Part shown: positions 10,870 to 23,400 of the stretch, one piece after another | How the letters are laid out: each line of letters opens with the position of its first letter | Position numbering within the stretch: position 1 is the first letter of the stretch | Origin: Agapetus fuscipes | Taxonomy: Eukaryota; Arthropoda; Insecta; Trichoptera; Glossosomatidae | DNA: 64,000 nt | Reading direction: 5' to 3' | Assembly: GCA_951799405.1 (NCBI GenBank) | Contig: OX637342.1 | Location: forward strand, 16,229,298 to 16,293,297 | Program-made: the position numbers and the translations under genes | The notes under the pieces: generated by a model | What the model was told of the DNA's origin: nothing | Database searches by the model: none | The model's input: the letters and a program-made list of their open reading frames with translations, nothing else

Positions 10870-11095
10870 CTTGACTAAAAGGTTCGTATAAGGCTGATTC
10901 GCTTTGCTGAAAAAACCTTGGTTTAGGGAAAGGCGGCTGAAGTTGCTAGGTTTATGTTCATTTATGTTTTTATTTCATGTACACACATGTAGCTTGTGTA
11001 AGCGAAAACATACACGTGTCTTTTTGGGAGCGTACTTGAAATATGAGCTTTAACTGTCGATATAACTTTGCAGCTTTGATTTAGACATGAAATCT
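10870..11095 (+). repeat. Family C retroposon, diverged
   Basis: GTTCGTATAAGGCTGATT start, with GGGAAAGGCGGCTGAAGTTG and TGTCTTTTTGGGAGCGTA blocks, end in a TTTGCAGCTTTGATT tail. Confidence 0.6.
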
Positions 11096-11399
11096 GCATA
11101 AAAAATAGACAGTTTTTCCTTGGAGGATGGAAGAGCGAAAAGTTTCAATATTAACCAGCCGTTGACATACTTTTTTCACTTTAACTACCCGATGTTTTGA
11201 TTAACGCATTTTTTACTTGTGATTTTGTATTCTGAAAAAAAAAAATCAACTTAATAAAATAAATGAATTGATGAGTTGCTACTAGTATTTTTTTTTAATG
11301 AATATTACTTTCGCTTAGGTTGTAGGTACGTTAAACGGTGTAAATACTTCGTTATAACATAGGTTTATCAATTTCTATCAAACAATAGGTATAATCTAT

Positions 11400-11642
11400 C
11401 TATAATCTTTAATCTAAGATGCACAGACTGATTGGCATGTAAGGCTCATATTTAATACATGCCCAAAAATAGACACATGTACGTTCGAGATTTCTCATAC
11501 TGCATATGTATATATTTACAAAATAAACGAAACCTTACATGAATGTAAACTTCAGCCACCTCTCCCTGAAATTGGGAGGGGTTGGCAAAAATTAATTAAG
11601 TTTCACAGCTTGGGAGTCAGCTTCATACCAACCTTTTAGTCA
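11400..11642 (-). repeat. Family C retroposon, diverged
   Basis: Reverse-oriented copy from AATCTTTAATCTAAGATGCA to ACCAACCTTTTAGTCAAGG. Confidence 0.7.
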
Positions 11643-11670
11643 AGGAACAAAAAAATATACCCATACCTAC

Positions 11671-11892
11671 CAGTGGCGAAGGGTGCCATACAACTCGATT
11701 CCCATCGGTTTTCCTTTTAAAATGAGGCAAAAATGATAATAAAGTAGACTTCATGGTTTCAATCGGGAAACAAAACTTATTGTTTCTTTGGTTATAAATT
11801 TATTTTTTTACTTTGTGCCTATATTTTTAACTACTTTGTTGTCTCATTTTAAAGGGAAGCCGATCGGAATCGAGTTGAATGGCACCCTTCAT
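11671..11892. mobile_element. hAT-type MITE with long inverted ends
   Basis: Left end CAGTGGCGAAGGGTGCCATA; right end is its inverted, slightly decayed form finishing GGCACCCTTC. The inverted arms are roughly 60 bp. The same element occurs at 49763-50429, where it is interrupted but has a clean 8-bp duplication, which assigns the family to the hAT type. Confidence 0.75.
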
Positions 11893-12622
11893 CATATCAA
11901 TCTTGTCCGCATATCAAAACACCGGATGGTCGCATATTGAGGTATCAATGTAACTGCCAGTAAAGATAAACCTTTCTGTGCCATTCACACAACCTTTGAT
12001 TCATAGCTTATCTACGTACCATTGACTTTTTGTTTGGAAAATCCCCTGTAGGCTGCGGATGAGCCACGGATCTGCTGTTTGAGAATAACACCGTTTGAGT
12101 TCAGGTAGCAGGATCATTATTTCCACATTAACATAAAATCATTCATCTCGACCTAAATAAATATAACATTGTCTTTATGATTTATTCTCGCCAAGTTTTA
12201 TTCTCGTTTGTTAATAGATTATGCACGTTTTCCCATGGACTTTTTATGTCAGTAAATGATATATTTAATGGTCATCTCAGAATGCATCTCATCTCTCTAG
12301 TTATATATCTCTAGATTACTTTAGTCTAGTAAAATTGTTTTTTATTGAAATAAATTTGTGAACTATTCACCTATCGTAATACTATCTGCTGGCATTAAAC
12401 ATATAATATTTGTTTTGGACACGTTATAAATTAATAAGTCATCAATTGGGTATCTACACAAACAAAAATAATTATAAATTTATTACTTTTTTAGTTCAAT
12501 AGGTTATTCAAATATATTCAATATTAAAGAAAAATAACTTTTCAGGAAAACATAAAAATAGCTAATAGCCTCTGAAGATGGACGGATAAAGTCGGACAGC
12601 GCTTAGGAGATTAAACTCTTGC
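11893..12622. other. AT-rich DNA, no gene seen
   Basis: No supported feature. Confidence 0.4.
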
Positions 12623-12863
12623 GGAGCTATTCTTAGACATTTAAGTCGTCGGTTGAGCCTACGCTTTGACAAATTAATGATATCCGGGCTGGAAGTTTCA
12701 TCCCCACGGTCATTAGTACCTACCGGATTTGGTAATATTTGTATGAATACAAATCAGCTGTTCGCTTGCGGCCATTTTGGATTGACAGGTCTGCATACAA
12801 ATGCAACATTAGTTTGTCAAAGCGTGGGCTCAACCGACGGCTAAAATGTCTAAGAATAGCCCC
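12623..12863. mobile_element. MITE with ~55-bp inverted ends
   Basis: Left GCTATTCTTAGACATTTAAG and right CTAAAATGTCTAAGAATAGC are inverted partners extending inward to GACAAATTAATG / CATTAGTTTGTC. The middle carries a partial copy of the palindromic element at 29103-29273 (CTGGAAGTTTCATC, then GGTAATATTTGTATGAA). No target duplication is obvious. Confidence 0.75.
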
Positions 12864-13650
12864 GAAATAAACTAAATGTTTTTCAGAAAAAGTTATTTTC
12901 AATTAATATTTCAAAACAAGTTTGCACTCCGTAAATGCGCAAACCTTAGAAAATTCATATAGGTATATTAAGTTAAATGCAAATGCAAATTTTTTGAGAA
13001 CATTTTTTTTTTTAAATTAAACCGCGGAGAGAAAAGAATTTTACCAATCTTTTTTACCGGGCTACAAACAGGGAGATATGTTTATTAAGAATAAATATTT
13101 CATCAATGCTATTAAAGCAATTATTAATTTTAACAAGCTGCCGTTAAGAGGGCTATGAGGGATTTTAACAGGATCTGTTTTATTTAAAACATACGCTAGT
13201 CAAAACAACACTGCCTTGTCTGCTTAAATAAACTCATTTAATTTAAAAAGATTTATTTTTATTCCCAAATTCAAGAATAAATTAATGTGATTGAAAAAAA
13301 CATGTGACGCGATGTGGTGAAATGATAAAAATCCAAGGCAAACATGCTTTTACAGATGTGTTGAAAAATTCATTAAAATAATTAAATTCTTATGTTTCTT
13401 CTTAGTTAACCACCAATAAAACCATTCTTGTTTCATTAATTTGTACAAACTAACGAATATTTAGGAAAGCGCTTCATTAACCCTTAAAAATAATAATTTG
13501 TTTATATTTTTCAGGTTTTAATTAAAGTGTTCTTTAATATGTGATTATGTGTTTATTACGAAAGACTGAAAGTTTAGAGTCAGTTAAATTATTCAAATAA
13601 TTTATTCAAAATTGGAACATCAAATTTAAACTGTAGAACTTCTCTTCAAA
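12864..13650. other. Upstream region of the chitin-binding gene
   Basis: AT-rich with no repeats recognised. A TCAGT initiator-like pentamer lies at 13580-13584, about 70 bp before the start codon. No clear TATA box sits 30 bp upstream of it. The transcription start is therefore a guess. Confidence 0.35.
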
Positions 13651-13725
13651 ATGTTGCCAGCTACAAAAAATGGCGTTGTGCAACTCGCCTTGCTGACGAT
13701 CTGCGCTCTTGGAGTGTTTACACAG
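13651..13725 (+). CDS. CPAP1 exon 1 (signal peptide)
   Basis: Start codon in a CAAAATG context. 25 codons read MLPATKNGVVQLALLTICAL plus GVFTQ, a short N-region and hydrophobic core. It ends exactly at a consensus donor (CACAG then GTAAGC) in phase 0, which fits exon 2. It lies far upstream and no competing signal-peptide exon was found nearer. Confidence 0.7.
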
Positions 13726-16700
13726 GTAAGCTTTTTATTTCCTCACTAAGAATATTTATTTAATAACAAATATTTTTCTGTTTTACTATGTTCTAGATAT
13801 GTACCTTTGTAGTTGATGGATCTGTGTTTGTTGAATATTTAGTTCCTAAAACCTGGGTTGAAATCTCAGTATTTCAGACATATTTTCCGTTTTCTATCTA
13901 TCAAGGTTTTCAGTTTTCATAAAAAATAAAACTAAGAAAGACAAAGCTTCCCAGAGGAACGGGTTTATATCAATATACTCTCTTTAAAAAGCCTTCAATT
14001 TCATCAATCTGGGGATAGTTTTTCATCATAGCTCAAGGACGTAAATTATAATTTTAAATGCAGCCTTGATGTTTGAACAAGATTCGTTTTTGTTTACCTA
14101 CTGGACGCATATCCTAATCATTATTTAATTGTTCATAAAATGTTTTTTCCGCTTCCCGTCACCTGTACTTTTTTCAATTCAAGGATTTATATTACTTTAT
14201 TGTTATTAGCAGTTTTTCAGATATTTAAATTTAGGCGAAGGTTGCATATCTGTGTTAATAAATTCATTGCAGTTTATAATCTGCCATACTCCATAGTAAA
14301 AATATAGGTAAATCAAGAGAGATCTTTTAAATTATATTTTAAAAAAATAGCCACACCAATATGAAGAGTACTTCTTATGTACATCCATATTTTATTAAGT
14401 AAATTGTCTTTTTTTATGACGAAAATTACGTGGATATTTTTTTTTAAATGCTCTACGGAATACCAAAAGTGAAGAATAAAATAACTTGTATTATTTTTTT
14501 AATACAGAACCGTTACACGATCTGAATAACAAGATTGCATTTTTAATGGGATCGTTTTTACAGATACAAAAAAGTGCAAAATAATCGATCTCGCTCAAGG
14601 TCGAGAACATTCTATTCAGGTTGAAATTTGAATGCACACAAAACGCTTCATTGCATATTACATATTTTGACAATAGAATAGCTTTATTTATAACAAAATA
14701 TTTTTTTCATGGCCACACTTTTCCTTTTCAATTTTATTTGGTAGGAATTTTAATTTTTTTTCCCGATTTTCTACGGTGGCAATACTGAAAAGAGGACCGT
14801 TCAATTTTTTAACTGAATTCAAATTCAAAATTAGAACACATTATATCTCATGAAAATTTTGTTGGCGTCTTGAACAATAATAAATGTTTGTTATATTTAA
14901 TTAATTATATACCATAATATAATTTAATACCTATCATTCTCATAATTACGCAATACTGTTGTGGTAATAAATAAATTGTTTGTTTTGTTTATTATTCTGT
15001 GGTTAGGCTTGAAAATAATCCAGCGCAAGAGGTTTGTTTACTTATCGTGTTAGAATAACCACCATTGTCATTACGCAAAATTGATATCTCCAATAACGTC
15101 AACGGAGCAACCTTTTTCATTCCATATTGAATTACAGGTTTATGTTTTTAATAATAAATTAACATTTTTTCAATGCATTTGAATCTTTGTTTTTTCTTGG
15201 TCAATGATACCAAGTCGAAAATGAATTGAATACCTATTTGTGAGAATAGCTCTTTCCTATTCTGTTTTAGTTAACCAATCTATAATCTATAATCTAAGTT
15301 GCAATGATATATTCATTCAAAGCTCTCAGATGTATGCCCACAAACAAACACGTGTAGTTCGCGCTTACAAATGCTGATTGTGTACTTACAAATAAAATTC
15401 AAACTCAAATGAACATAAGCCCTGCAACTCTTGCCGACATTCCCTGAAACAGGGGTGACATTTGCAAAGTGAACCATTTTGTACAGTATGGGTGGTCAGC
15501 CTCATACCAACCTATAAGTCAAGGAATAATGAATTATTATCAATCATTCATAAAAACGGTACTCATAATGAAAGGAATGTTTGTAAAAATAATTCAACAA
15601 CACTGGTTGACAATATTGTTTATGCAAGATCCAAGGACAGACTATATAGTGGAGACGCATCTGTGGAGATACTGGCCAAATCTATTGGAATTTCAGATGG
15701 AATTTAATCCAGCAAAAAACTAACTATTTTTTAAAGCAAAGTTCTTCAAATGTTTACAAATATAAGTCATACATTAAAATAATTTTAAATCTCGGCCATT
15801 GAGATTTAAAATCAATATTAAAAATACTCGTCATGCAGATGCCATGTGAAGTGTTATTATAAATTTTAAAGTAAATATAAGAGGTCTCCGTAGACTGGCA
15901 GACTCTCTTGCAGATATTTGTGAAATGTCCCTGGTGTACGTATTTAATAACATCAACTATAAAACCAGTTTATGTGTATTGAGTTTATAAATATTTATGA
16001 GTTTAAATATCACCAACTCTGACTAAGTTTAGAAACAAAAATCATTCACGAAAATTTAACATCTCAAAGTTGGATGACTTTAAAGCCATGTAGCGACATC
16101 AAAAACGGCTATTTTAGCTACACGATATTTTTCTTTTACATTATAATATTGTTACAAATTTATGATTTTATTGTATGTTTACTTATGATGTCTGTGTGTT
16201 TTTACTTACTTTTGTGTGGGTTATCTCTCGATGTAATATTTGTATGTTTCTACTAGTGCTCGTTCGAAGCTTCTCATTGAGAGATTCTGGCATGGTCTGG
16301 TGTATGCCCAGAGTAAAAAAATAGAATTAAATTACCTAGGCTGATTTATTTGGTGAGCGCTGTTTTTGTGTGTATCACACCTCAAGAGGTCGGTCGTCGC
16401 TGTAGAAAGCGCCAATTCTCAAGCAAGACCCAGGTGTTGTAAGTCTGGATGGACCTTTTGATGACCGGTTTTGGTAAAGGTTAGGAATTTTTCAACCCAG
16501 CGAAGAGCAAATTTGAAAAATATAAATGGTATATTTTTTGTGATCCGCCGGGATTCGAACCCACAACCTGCCATTTACGAGTCCGAAGTGTTACTACTGG
16601 ACTACGGACCGGTCAAGCCCTTATTCACGTATAAATACAGATCACAGTGCTTTGAAGGATGATTAGTACCTACATAATTCGTTGAGCGAGACAGTACGAA

Positions 16701-17448
16701 AGATTATCTGAGAACCAAATGTGAGTCAATCCTAAAATAAATTGTGTTAAATAATTTCATCGAAATTTTATTAAATTGTTCCCGTCAGCTGATTTTAAGA
16801 TGAACGTTTTAAATGAAAGTTATATATCGTTGATTGATTTCATATTTTAGTATTTTCTTCACTGCTATCTATGCAATATTCGTAAAGTTTATTTCAAGGC
16901 GTAAGTAAGTCCGCCTTAAAGTTACGAATGTAAAGGTTCCACAAGATGATGCGGAAAAGGAGAAAATGTCATCGGTGCTTGGCATTACTATTACTTATCT
17001 ATCTTTAATCTATAATCTAATTTCCCTGTAGCCCTGTTTTTTCTATATTTCCTATAGCCCTGTAGCTTCCAATACAAAGGCACAATATAACAGTTGCATA
17101 AATCGCCTTCAACGTAGTGGTAATACCTGTACACTGGACTTTGACCCACCCAACAATAACTTTGATAGGTATAGAGCTGGTCTGTTGAGGTACTTTTTGG
17201 ATGAATAGTGTTTTTATTTCTGTTGCTTGTATATTTCATTTGATTTTTGATTTATATTTTTTGATTTATATTTTTTCTCTAGATAGTAACTTTGATTTTT
17301 ATTCTTATTTTTATATAGTTTTTGTTATTGTGTTTATTTGTTTCATTTTACTTTCATATACTTTACATCTTTTTGGTATTTTTATGTATTTGTGTTATTT
17401 TTGAAACTATGTAACCATTTCATGTAAAAAGGCACTAAGTGCCGTTAA

Positions 17449-17490
<42 letters not shown>

Positions 17491-20400
17491 GCAATTTATA
17501 CATATTACATATAAAATTTATATTACATGCATTCTCATAAGCAGACATGTATAAGCTTACGCTCACACATGCCGCATGTAGACTTACAAAATAAAGACAA
17601 TCCCAAATGAACACAAGCCCTGCAACTCTTGCCGACCTTCCATAAAGCAGCGATGACATTTTCAAAGTGCACCATTTTTTACAGTATGGATGGCCTGTTG
17701 TGCACCAAAAAAATAAATAACAACTCAAAAACGTGAATCTTGCGAAATTATAGGTAGGTACATTTATACAGTTAAACGAAACTAAGCTACACATATGTTG
17801 TAACTTCTTGCCTGCATTATCCCCGAAGGATTTTGCATGTGGCGAGAGAACCCATTTACTTTTACAGGTAAAGGGGCCGGCCTTACGACAACCACTTCAG
17901 TTAAAGTGGGGTTTTCCCAGCTTTCGTGGGGACTGGTTCTCATTTCTTCTGAAGGCTGAGTAAACCTTGCCGGTATATTATTTTGGGGTTTGAAATAAAC
18001 ACCAAAACGGGAAATCATTTTTGACACCCTCGGTGGGATTTGAACCCGAGTTCTCGCCATTGAATGCAAGCGCTCTACCAACCGAGCTATCGACCGGACT
18101 TTTTACGAGCTTGGTCGTTGCTACAAAGTGCCAATTTTTAAGCAAGATTCAGTTGCTGTAAGGCTGGATGGACCTTTAGTGACCGGTCTTTGGTAAAGGT
18201 ATATGAATATTTCACCTAACGATGAGCATATTTGAAAATGTAAATGGTATATTTTTTGTGCTCCGTCGGGATTCGAGCCCACAGGCCACAACCTTTCATT
18301 TACGAGTCCCAAGTGCTACCACTGGACTACGGATCATTCAAAATAAGGTACGCTTTATTGAATATCTATAAATGTACATGAATTTCAGTGCCGCATCGAG
18401 CCTTATCAGGAAAAGCGATCTCAAAATACATTTATGTCATAAAACATAAAACATACCACGTGTACATTTTGTTCGTACATTGTCATTGTTTCCAATGATT
18501 GCGATCTTATGACTCCATAGTATGACCAACATGAAAAAGTATTTACTAGAAAATGAATATTGCTTGGAATACTTTACTTGTTTATCATTAATAGGAATGT
18601 CACCCACAGGCCACAATGTTACCTTAACTCATTCACTTTTTACATATTATACAATGTAAATCTATCTATAATCTAAGTTGCAAAGATATGTTTTATTTTA
18701 GATTCATATTAAATGCAATATCATAAGCAGACACGTACTCTTATAAGCTTTAAATGTCAATATTATCTTTTCCACTACGATTATTATTAGGACCGGTCCG
18801 TAGTTCAGTGGTAACACTTCTGACTCTGAATGGGAAGGTTGTGGGTTCGATTCTCGGCGGAACACAAAAAAATATTTTTATTTTATTTTATTAACGGACA
18901 TGATAGTCCAATTACATAATTTTATGACAAGGTAATTACAAAGAATAAAAAAGAAAACAAAATAATTCAATGATCAATATATACATTAATACCTATACAA
19001 ATATATATATAAATACCTATACTTACCATTTATATTTTCAAATTTGCTCTTCGCTGAGTTGAAAAAAACATAAACCTTTACCGGTGACCGGTTACTTATG
19101 ACCGGTCACCAAAGGTCCAACCAGCCTTACAGCAACTGGGTCTTGCTTGAGAATTGGCGCTTTGTAGCGACGACGATCAAGCTCGTAAAAAGTTCGATAG
19201 CTCAATTGGTAGAATGCTTGCATTCCATGCCGAGAGCAACTCAAGGTTTACTCAGCCTTCACAAGAAATGATAACCAGCCCCCCCGGGAGCTGGGAAACC
19301 CCCACTTCAAGTGAAAGTGGTTGGTGTGAGGCCGGCCCACTTACCTGTAAAAATAATTAGGTCCCGAATCGCCACATGCGACCCCTTTGGGGAGAACGCA
19401 TGCAAGAAGTTACACCATATGTGTAGCTTAGTTGCATTGCATTATCGATTCTTATCTATAGAAGTGGTTTTCGTAAGACTGACTGTTCCTGACATATAAA
19501 TACTTTCCTTATAGTTTTCAAGCCAATGCCTCTCCAAGAATGTTTTTTTTTTTTAAGAAATCCTGTGCGGGAGACTCCCTAGATTCTAGAGACTCAAGGG
19601 GTCTATGATATTTGTTGTAGTGCCGCAGAGGTGTACGAGCTTGGTCGTCACTACAAAGCGCCAATACCCAGCAAGACCCAGTTGCTGTAAGGCTGGATGG
19701 ACCTTTGGTGACCGGTCATTGGTAAAGGTTTATGAATTTTTCAACCCAGCAAAGAGCAAATTTGAAAATTTAAATGGTATTTTTTTATGCTCCGCCGGGA
19801 TTCAAACCCACAACCTTCCCATTCAGAGTCCACAGTGTTACCACTGAGCTACGGACCGGAATATTTTTTGTGCCAATTCAATGTAGAAGAATCTATTAAT
19901 AATTAAATGTGCACTAACCTACTAAATGTTTGGTATTTACATTATCACAGATTACCTACCATTAGTTTAGAGCAGAGTTTTTCAACCTGTGGGTCGCAAA
20001 CCCCAGGGGGGGTCGCGGAGCCTTACTTAGGTCGTGGACTACAGGAAAAAAAGCAGGGTTCTAGGATTCGATGATCTTGTTTATTATTCAAATGTATATT
20101 AAATTGTAGTTAAATTACAATAGTTCTATACTAACCGGTCGATAGCTCAGTTGGTAGAGGGCTTGCATTGCATGCCGTGAACTCGGGTTCGAATCCCGCC
20201 GGGGGTGTCAGAAATGATTTCCCGTTTCGGTGTTTATTTCAAACCCCAAAATAAAATACCTGCAAGGCTTACTCAGCCTTCACAAGAAATGAGTACCAGC
20301 CCCCTCGGAAGCTGGGAAATCCTCACTTAAACTGTTCAAGCGTTTGGTGCAAGGCCGGCCCTCTAATCTAATCGAATCTAATCTGAGTTGCAAAGATATG

Positions 20401-23400
20401 TAACATTGAGGATTCACGTTACATGCATTCTCAAAAGCAGACACGTACAAGATCGCGCTTGAGAATGCCGCATGTGAACCAACAACATAAAAACCAAATC
20501 TCAAATGGACATACACGCTACAACTCCTGCCGACCTTCCCCGAAACAGGGGTGACATTGGCAAAGTGAATCTCTTACCTGTAAAAATAAATAGGTTCCAC
20601 TCGCCACATGCCAAACCCTTCGGGGATAACGCGGCAAGAAGTTACACTATATGTTTAGCTTAGTTGCGTATATACTACAAAAAACCACAAGTCAAACTGA
20701 AACTGAGGCTACCACCATGTTGACCTGCGACGATTCTAGAAGGTCAGGAGCTCTTCATAATTTTGTAAAACTTACAAAGGGGTCGCGAAATAAAAAAAGA
20801 TTGAAAAACAGTGGTCTATAGAGATTTGAATACAAGTTCCTGGTAGGTACCTACTCGTATTTGAGAATGCTTTCCAAACCGGCATGTTTACAAATGTTGC
20901 ATTGTAATCCATTGTTAGGGTTTGAGAACATCTTTTGGCTTAGTTGGCGCCATCGCATACAAAGTGTGTAACTTACTGTATAAATAATATACAATGTAGA
21001 ACGCTTAACAAGAAATCAAATTATTTCGCGTGTGATTCAAATTTCATGTTAAAAATACAATTGTTACATAATTTAGTTCAAAGAAGTGTAATGCGATGGT
21101 TTGGACATATTGAAAGGATGAATGAAGACCGACTGACAAAAAGAGTGTATAAAGGGAATGTAATACGTAAGCGTGGAAGGGGAAGACCTAGGAAACAATG
21201 GATTGATCAGATAAGTGAGATTGCGAATGAATGGAATTTACAGAGTGGAAACAAGAGAAGAGCATGCATGAAAAGAGTGATGAAATTAGATGAGATGAAA
21301 GAAGTATGCAAGGACAGAGTCAAGTGGAGGCACTTGTGTGGAGGTACCGGCCACCCCTAGAGGAATGGCGGCAGGATACAAGACAAGACAAGACAAGGAG
21401 AATTGTTTTTTTTTTTTAATGGTGTGTGTATTAACATTATGTCGGTATTAACGTGTATGTCGGTGTTATGGCCGAGGGGGCCAAGTGGCCGATCTTTCTA
21501 GCATATTTGGAATAGAATAACGTTGGTTCGATCCCCGCTTGGGTCACTTGATTTTAACTTTGACCCTGGTTCAGCAGATGCTATTGGGTTATTATTACTT
21601 AATAATTCATTAATATAAACAATTATGAATTATTAATTGATGATATTAATACCTGTTTCTGGCCAGGCAGAATAGGTTGGTGAATTGCATTCCTATGAAA
21701 CACTATGAAAATTCAGCTTGCATTCTATGCTGAGAACTCGGGTTCGAATCCCCCTGAAAGTGTCAGAAATAATGTCCCGTTACGGTGTACCAAAGTAAAA
21801 TACCGGCCAATTTTACTCAGTCTCCACAATAAATAAGTACCAGCCCCCATCGGGAACTGGAAAACTCCCAAATCCACTGAAGCGGTTAGCGTTGGTGGTA
21901 TTTTACAGGTAAAGTTTTGAAAATTCTTAAATACCTCAGCCTTCCCACCCGTCTCCTTAAAACTAAGACTGTAGCGTAGCATATCTATATTATTAAGACT
22001 TTACTTGATTTTGTTGTACTCATATTATTACTGCTCGGAGAGAGAAGGATCTGGAACATAATATTATGCGGCCGACTTCATCCCCGCCTGTTGTAAGGGA
22101 TGGAGTAGGGAAGCTTGAGGGCCAAGGGTAGTGAAGGTTTTCCCCTCCAGGGGGAGATCAGCTGCCCAAATCATATAAAAGGCCAACCAGTGGACGAACT
22201 CGTCAGTTGAGAAGGATCCTATGGGCTCCAACCCACCTTCTCTCTCCCCCCGACGTCATAATGCTTCTGTGCCAGGACATACATGACTGAAGGGGTTATT
22301 TTATGTATATTATATATCACACACTCCTTGAGCAAATGGGCCGAGCAAGCTTCTTTTCTAGGACTTCTCACACCTATGTCTCACCTCCCTGTACCTCTTG
22401 AGCAAATGGGCCGAGCAAGCTTCTTTTCTAGGACTTCTCACACCTATGTCTCACCTCCCTGTACCTCTTGAGCGACTAGGTCGAGCAAGCTTCTTTTCTA
22501 GGACTTCTCACCCCTATAGCTCACCCCTTTTTTCCACCTGAACAACAAGGACAAGCGAGCTTCCTTTCTGGGACAACTTGGACCTAAGATTCATCCTTCC
22601 ACACCTCACAAGCAAGGCAGCGTGCTTTCTTGACCTCCTTGGCTTACGGGTGGAACCCTTTCCCTCTTTATCACAATTATAATCATTATCCTATTGTCAA
22701 AGGGTAATTAATAATGCTCACGCCTGTGACTGGCGAAAATATGCATAGTATGACCTGCTTGAGGCTTGAGGCACCTCTTTCAATGTAATTATCACAATAT
22801 TGTAAGGGGTTGGTTTCCCCGCAATTTCCCTGATCATGGGATGATAACATACTGTATTGTTAACTGATCTATTATTGTTCTGATTACTGTTTTATATGCT
22901 TTGATACTGTACATTTTATATTCAATAGAACTCACGAATTAAATGTAAAGGCAAAGAATCAATAAATGCATCACACCCAGTATGCGCCTTACAAAATGGC
23001 GCCCAACTTAGTGGCTTGAATTAAATGTACAGTGAAAGTTAATTGTGTAATATCAGTAAAATCAATAATTTCAAAAATTTTGCAAAATCAGATGGAATGC
23101 AAAATTGTAACTTCCGCATTGATATTATGTGGGCCATGTTACGTGACGCAATGTCTTTGTACTTAAACAATAGGGGGAGATCCCATATGGAATGGCTATC
23201 CATTGAGATGTTTTGTAAACAAAAATCTTTGAATAACGGGAAGTTAACAGAAATCCCATACTAATGGTTTTAAAATACCAATTGTCTAATCTAACAATTG
23301 AACAGTGGTTAAAGTATGTCACTTTCAACAAATAATTATATTTCTTTGTAAAATCTTGTTTTGAAAAACATTATTTTGCTTCAAGATGGTCAAAAGTTCA

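Larger units (their letters stand above)
19973..20813. mobile_element. hAT-type non-autonomous element with nested SINEs
   Basis: Left CAGAGTTTTTCAACCTGTGG and right (inverted) CACTGTTTTTCAATC are imperfect terminal repeats with GGGTCGC next to the left end and GGGGTCGCG near the right. Flanks GTTTAGAG and GTCTATAG match at 6 of 8 positions, suggesting an 8-bp duplication. A SINE A (20135-20363 plus 20571-20669) sits inside it, itself split by a family C copy. Confidence 0.6.
21970..22993 (+). repeat. 5' LTR
   Basis: TG...CA ends, 1024 bp. It contains a core promoter (22174-22207), three roughly 70-bp internal repeats from 22327 to about 22536, and AATAAA shortly before the end (about 22960). 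Confidence 0.92.

Noticed and set aside
15462..15723. Two overlapping open frames of about 80 codons
   Set aside because: They begin inside a family C copy, are in competing frames and show no recognisable similarity or splice context.
20135..20215. tRNA-like sequences (GATAGCTCAGTTGGTAGAG ... GGTTCGAATCCC) at 20135, 29909, 18097(-), 40150(-) and elsewhere
   Set aside because: They are heads of SINE A: the same 200-bp body follows each, acceptor stems do not pair well and copies decay independently. The same holds for the GTAGTCTAGTGG heads of SINE B and the family D heads.
21725..21982. 85-codon minus-strand frame
   Set aside because: Reverse reading of a SINE A fragment and the first bases of the LTR.
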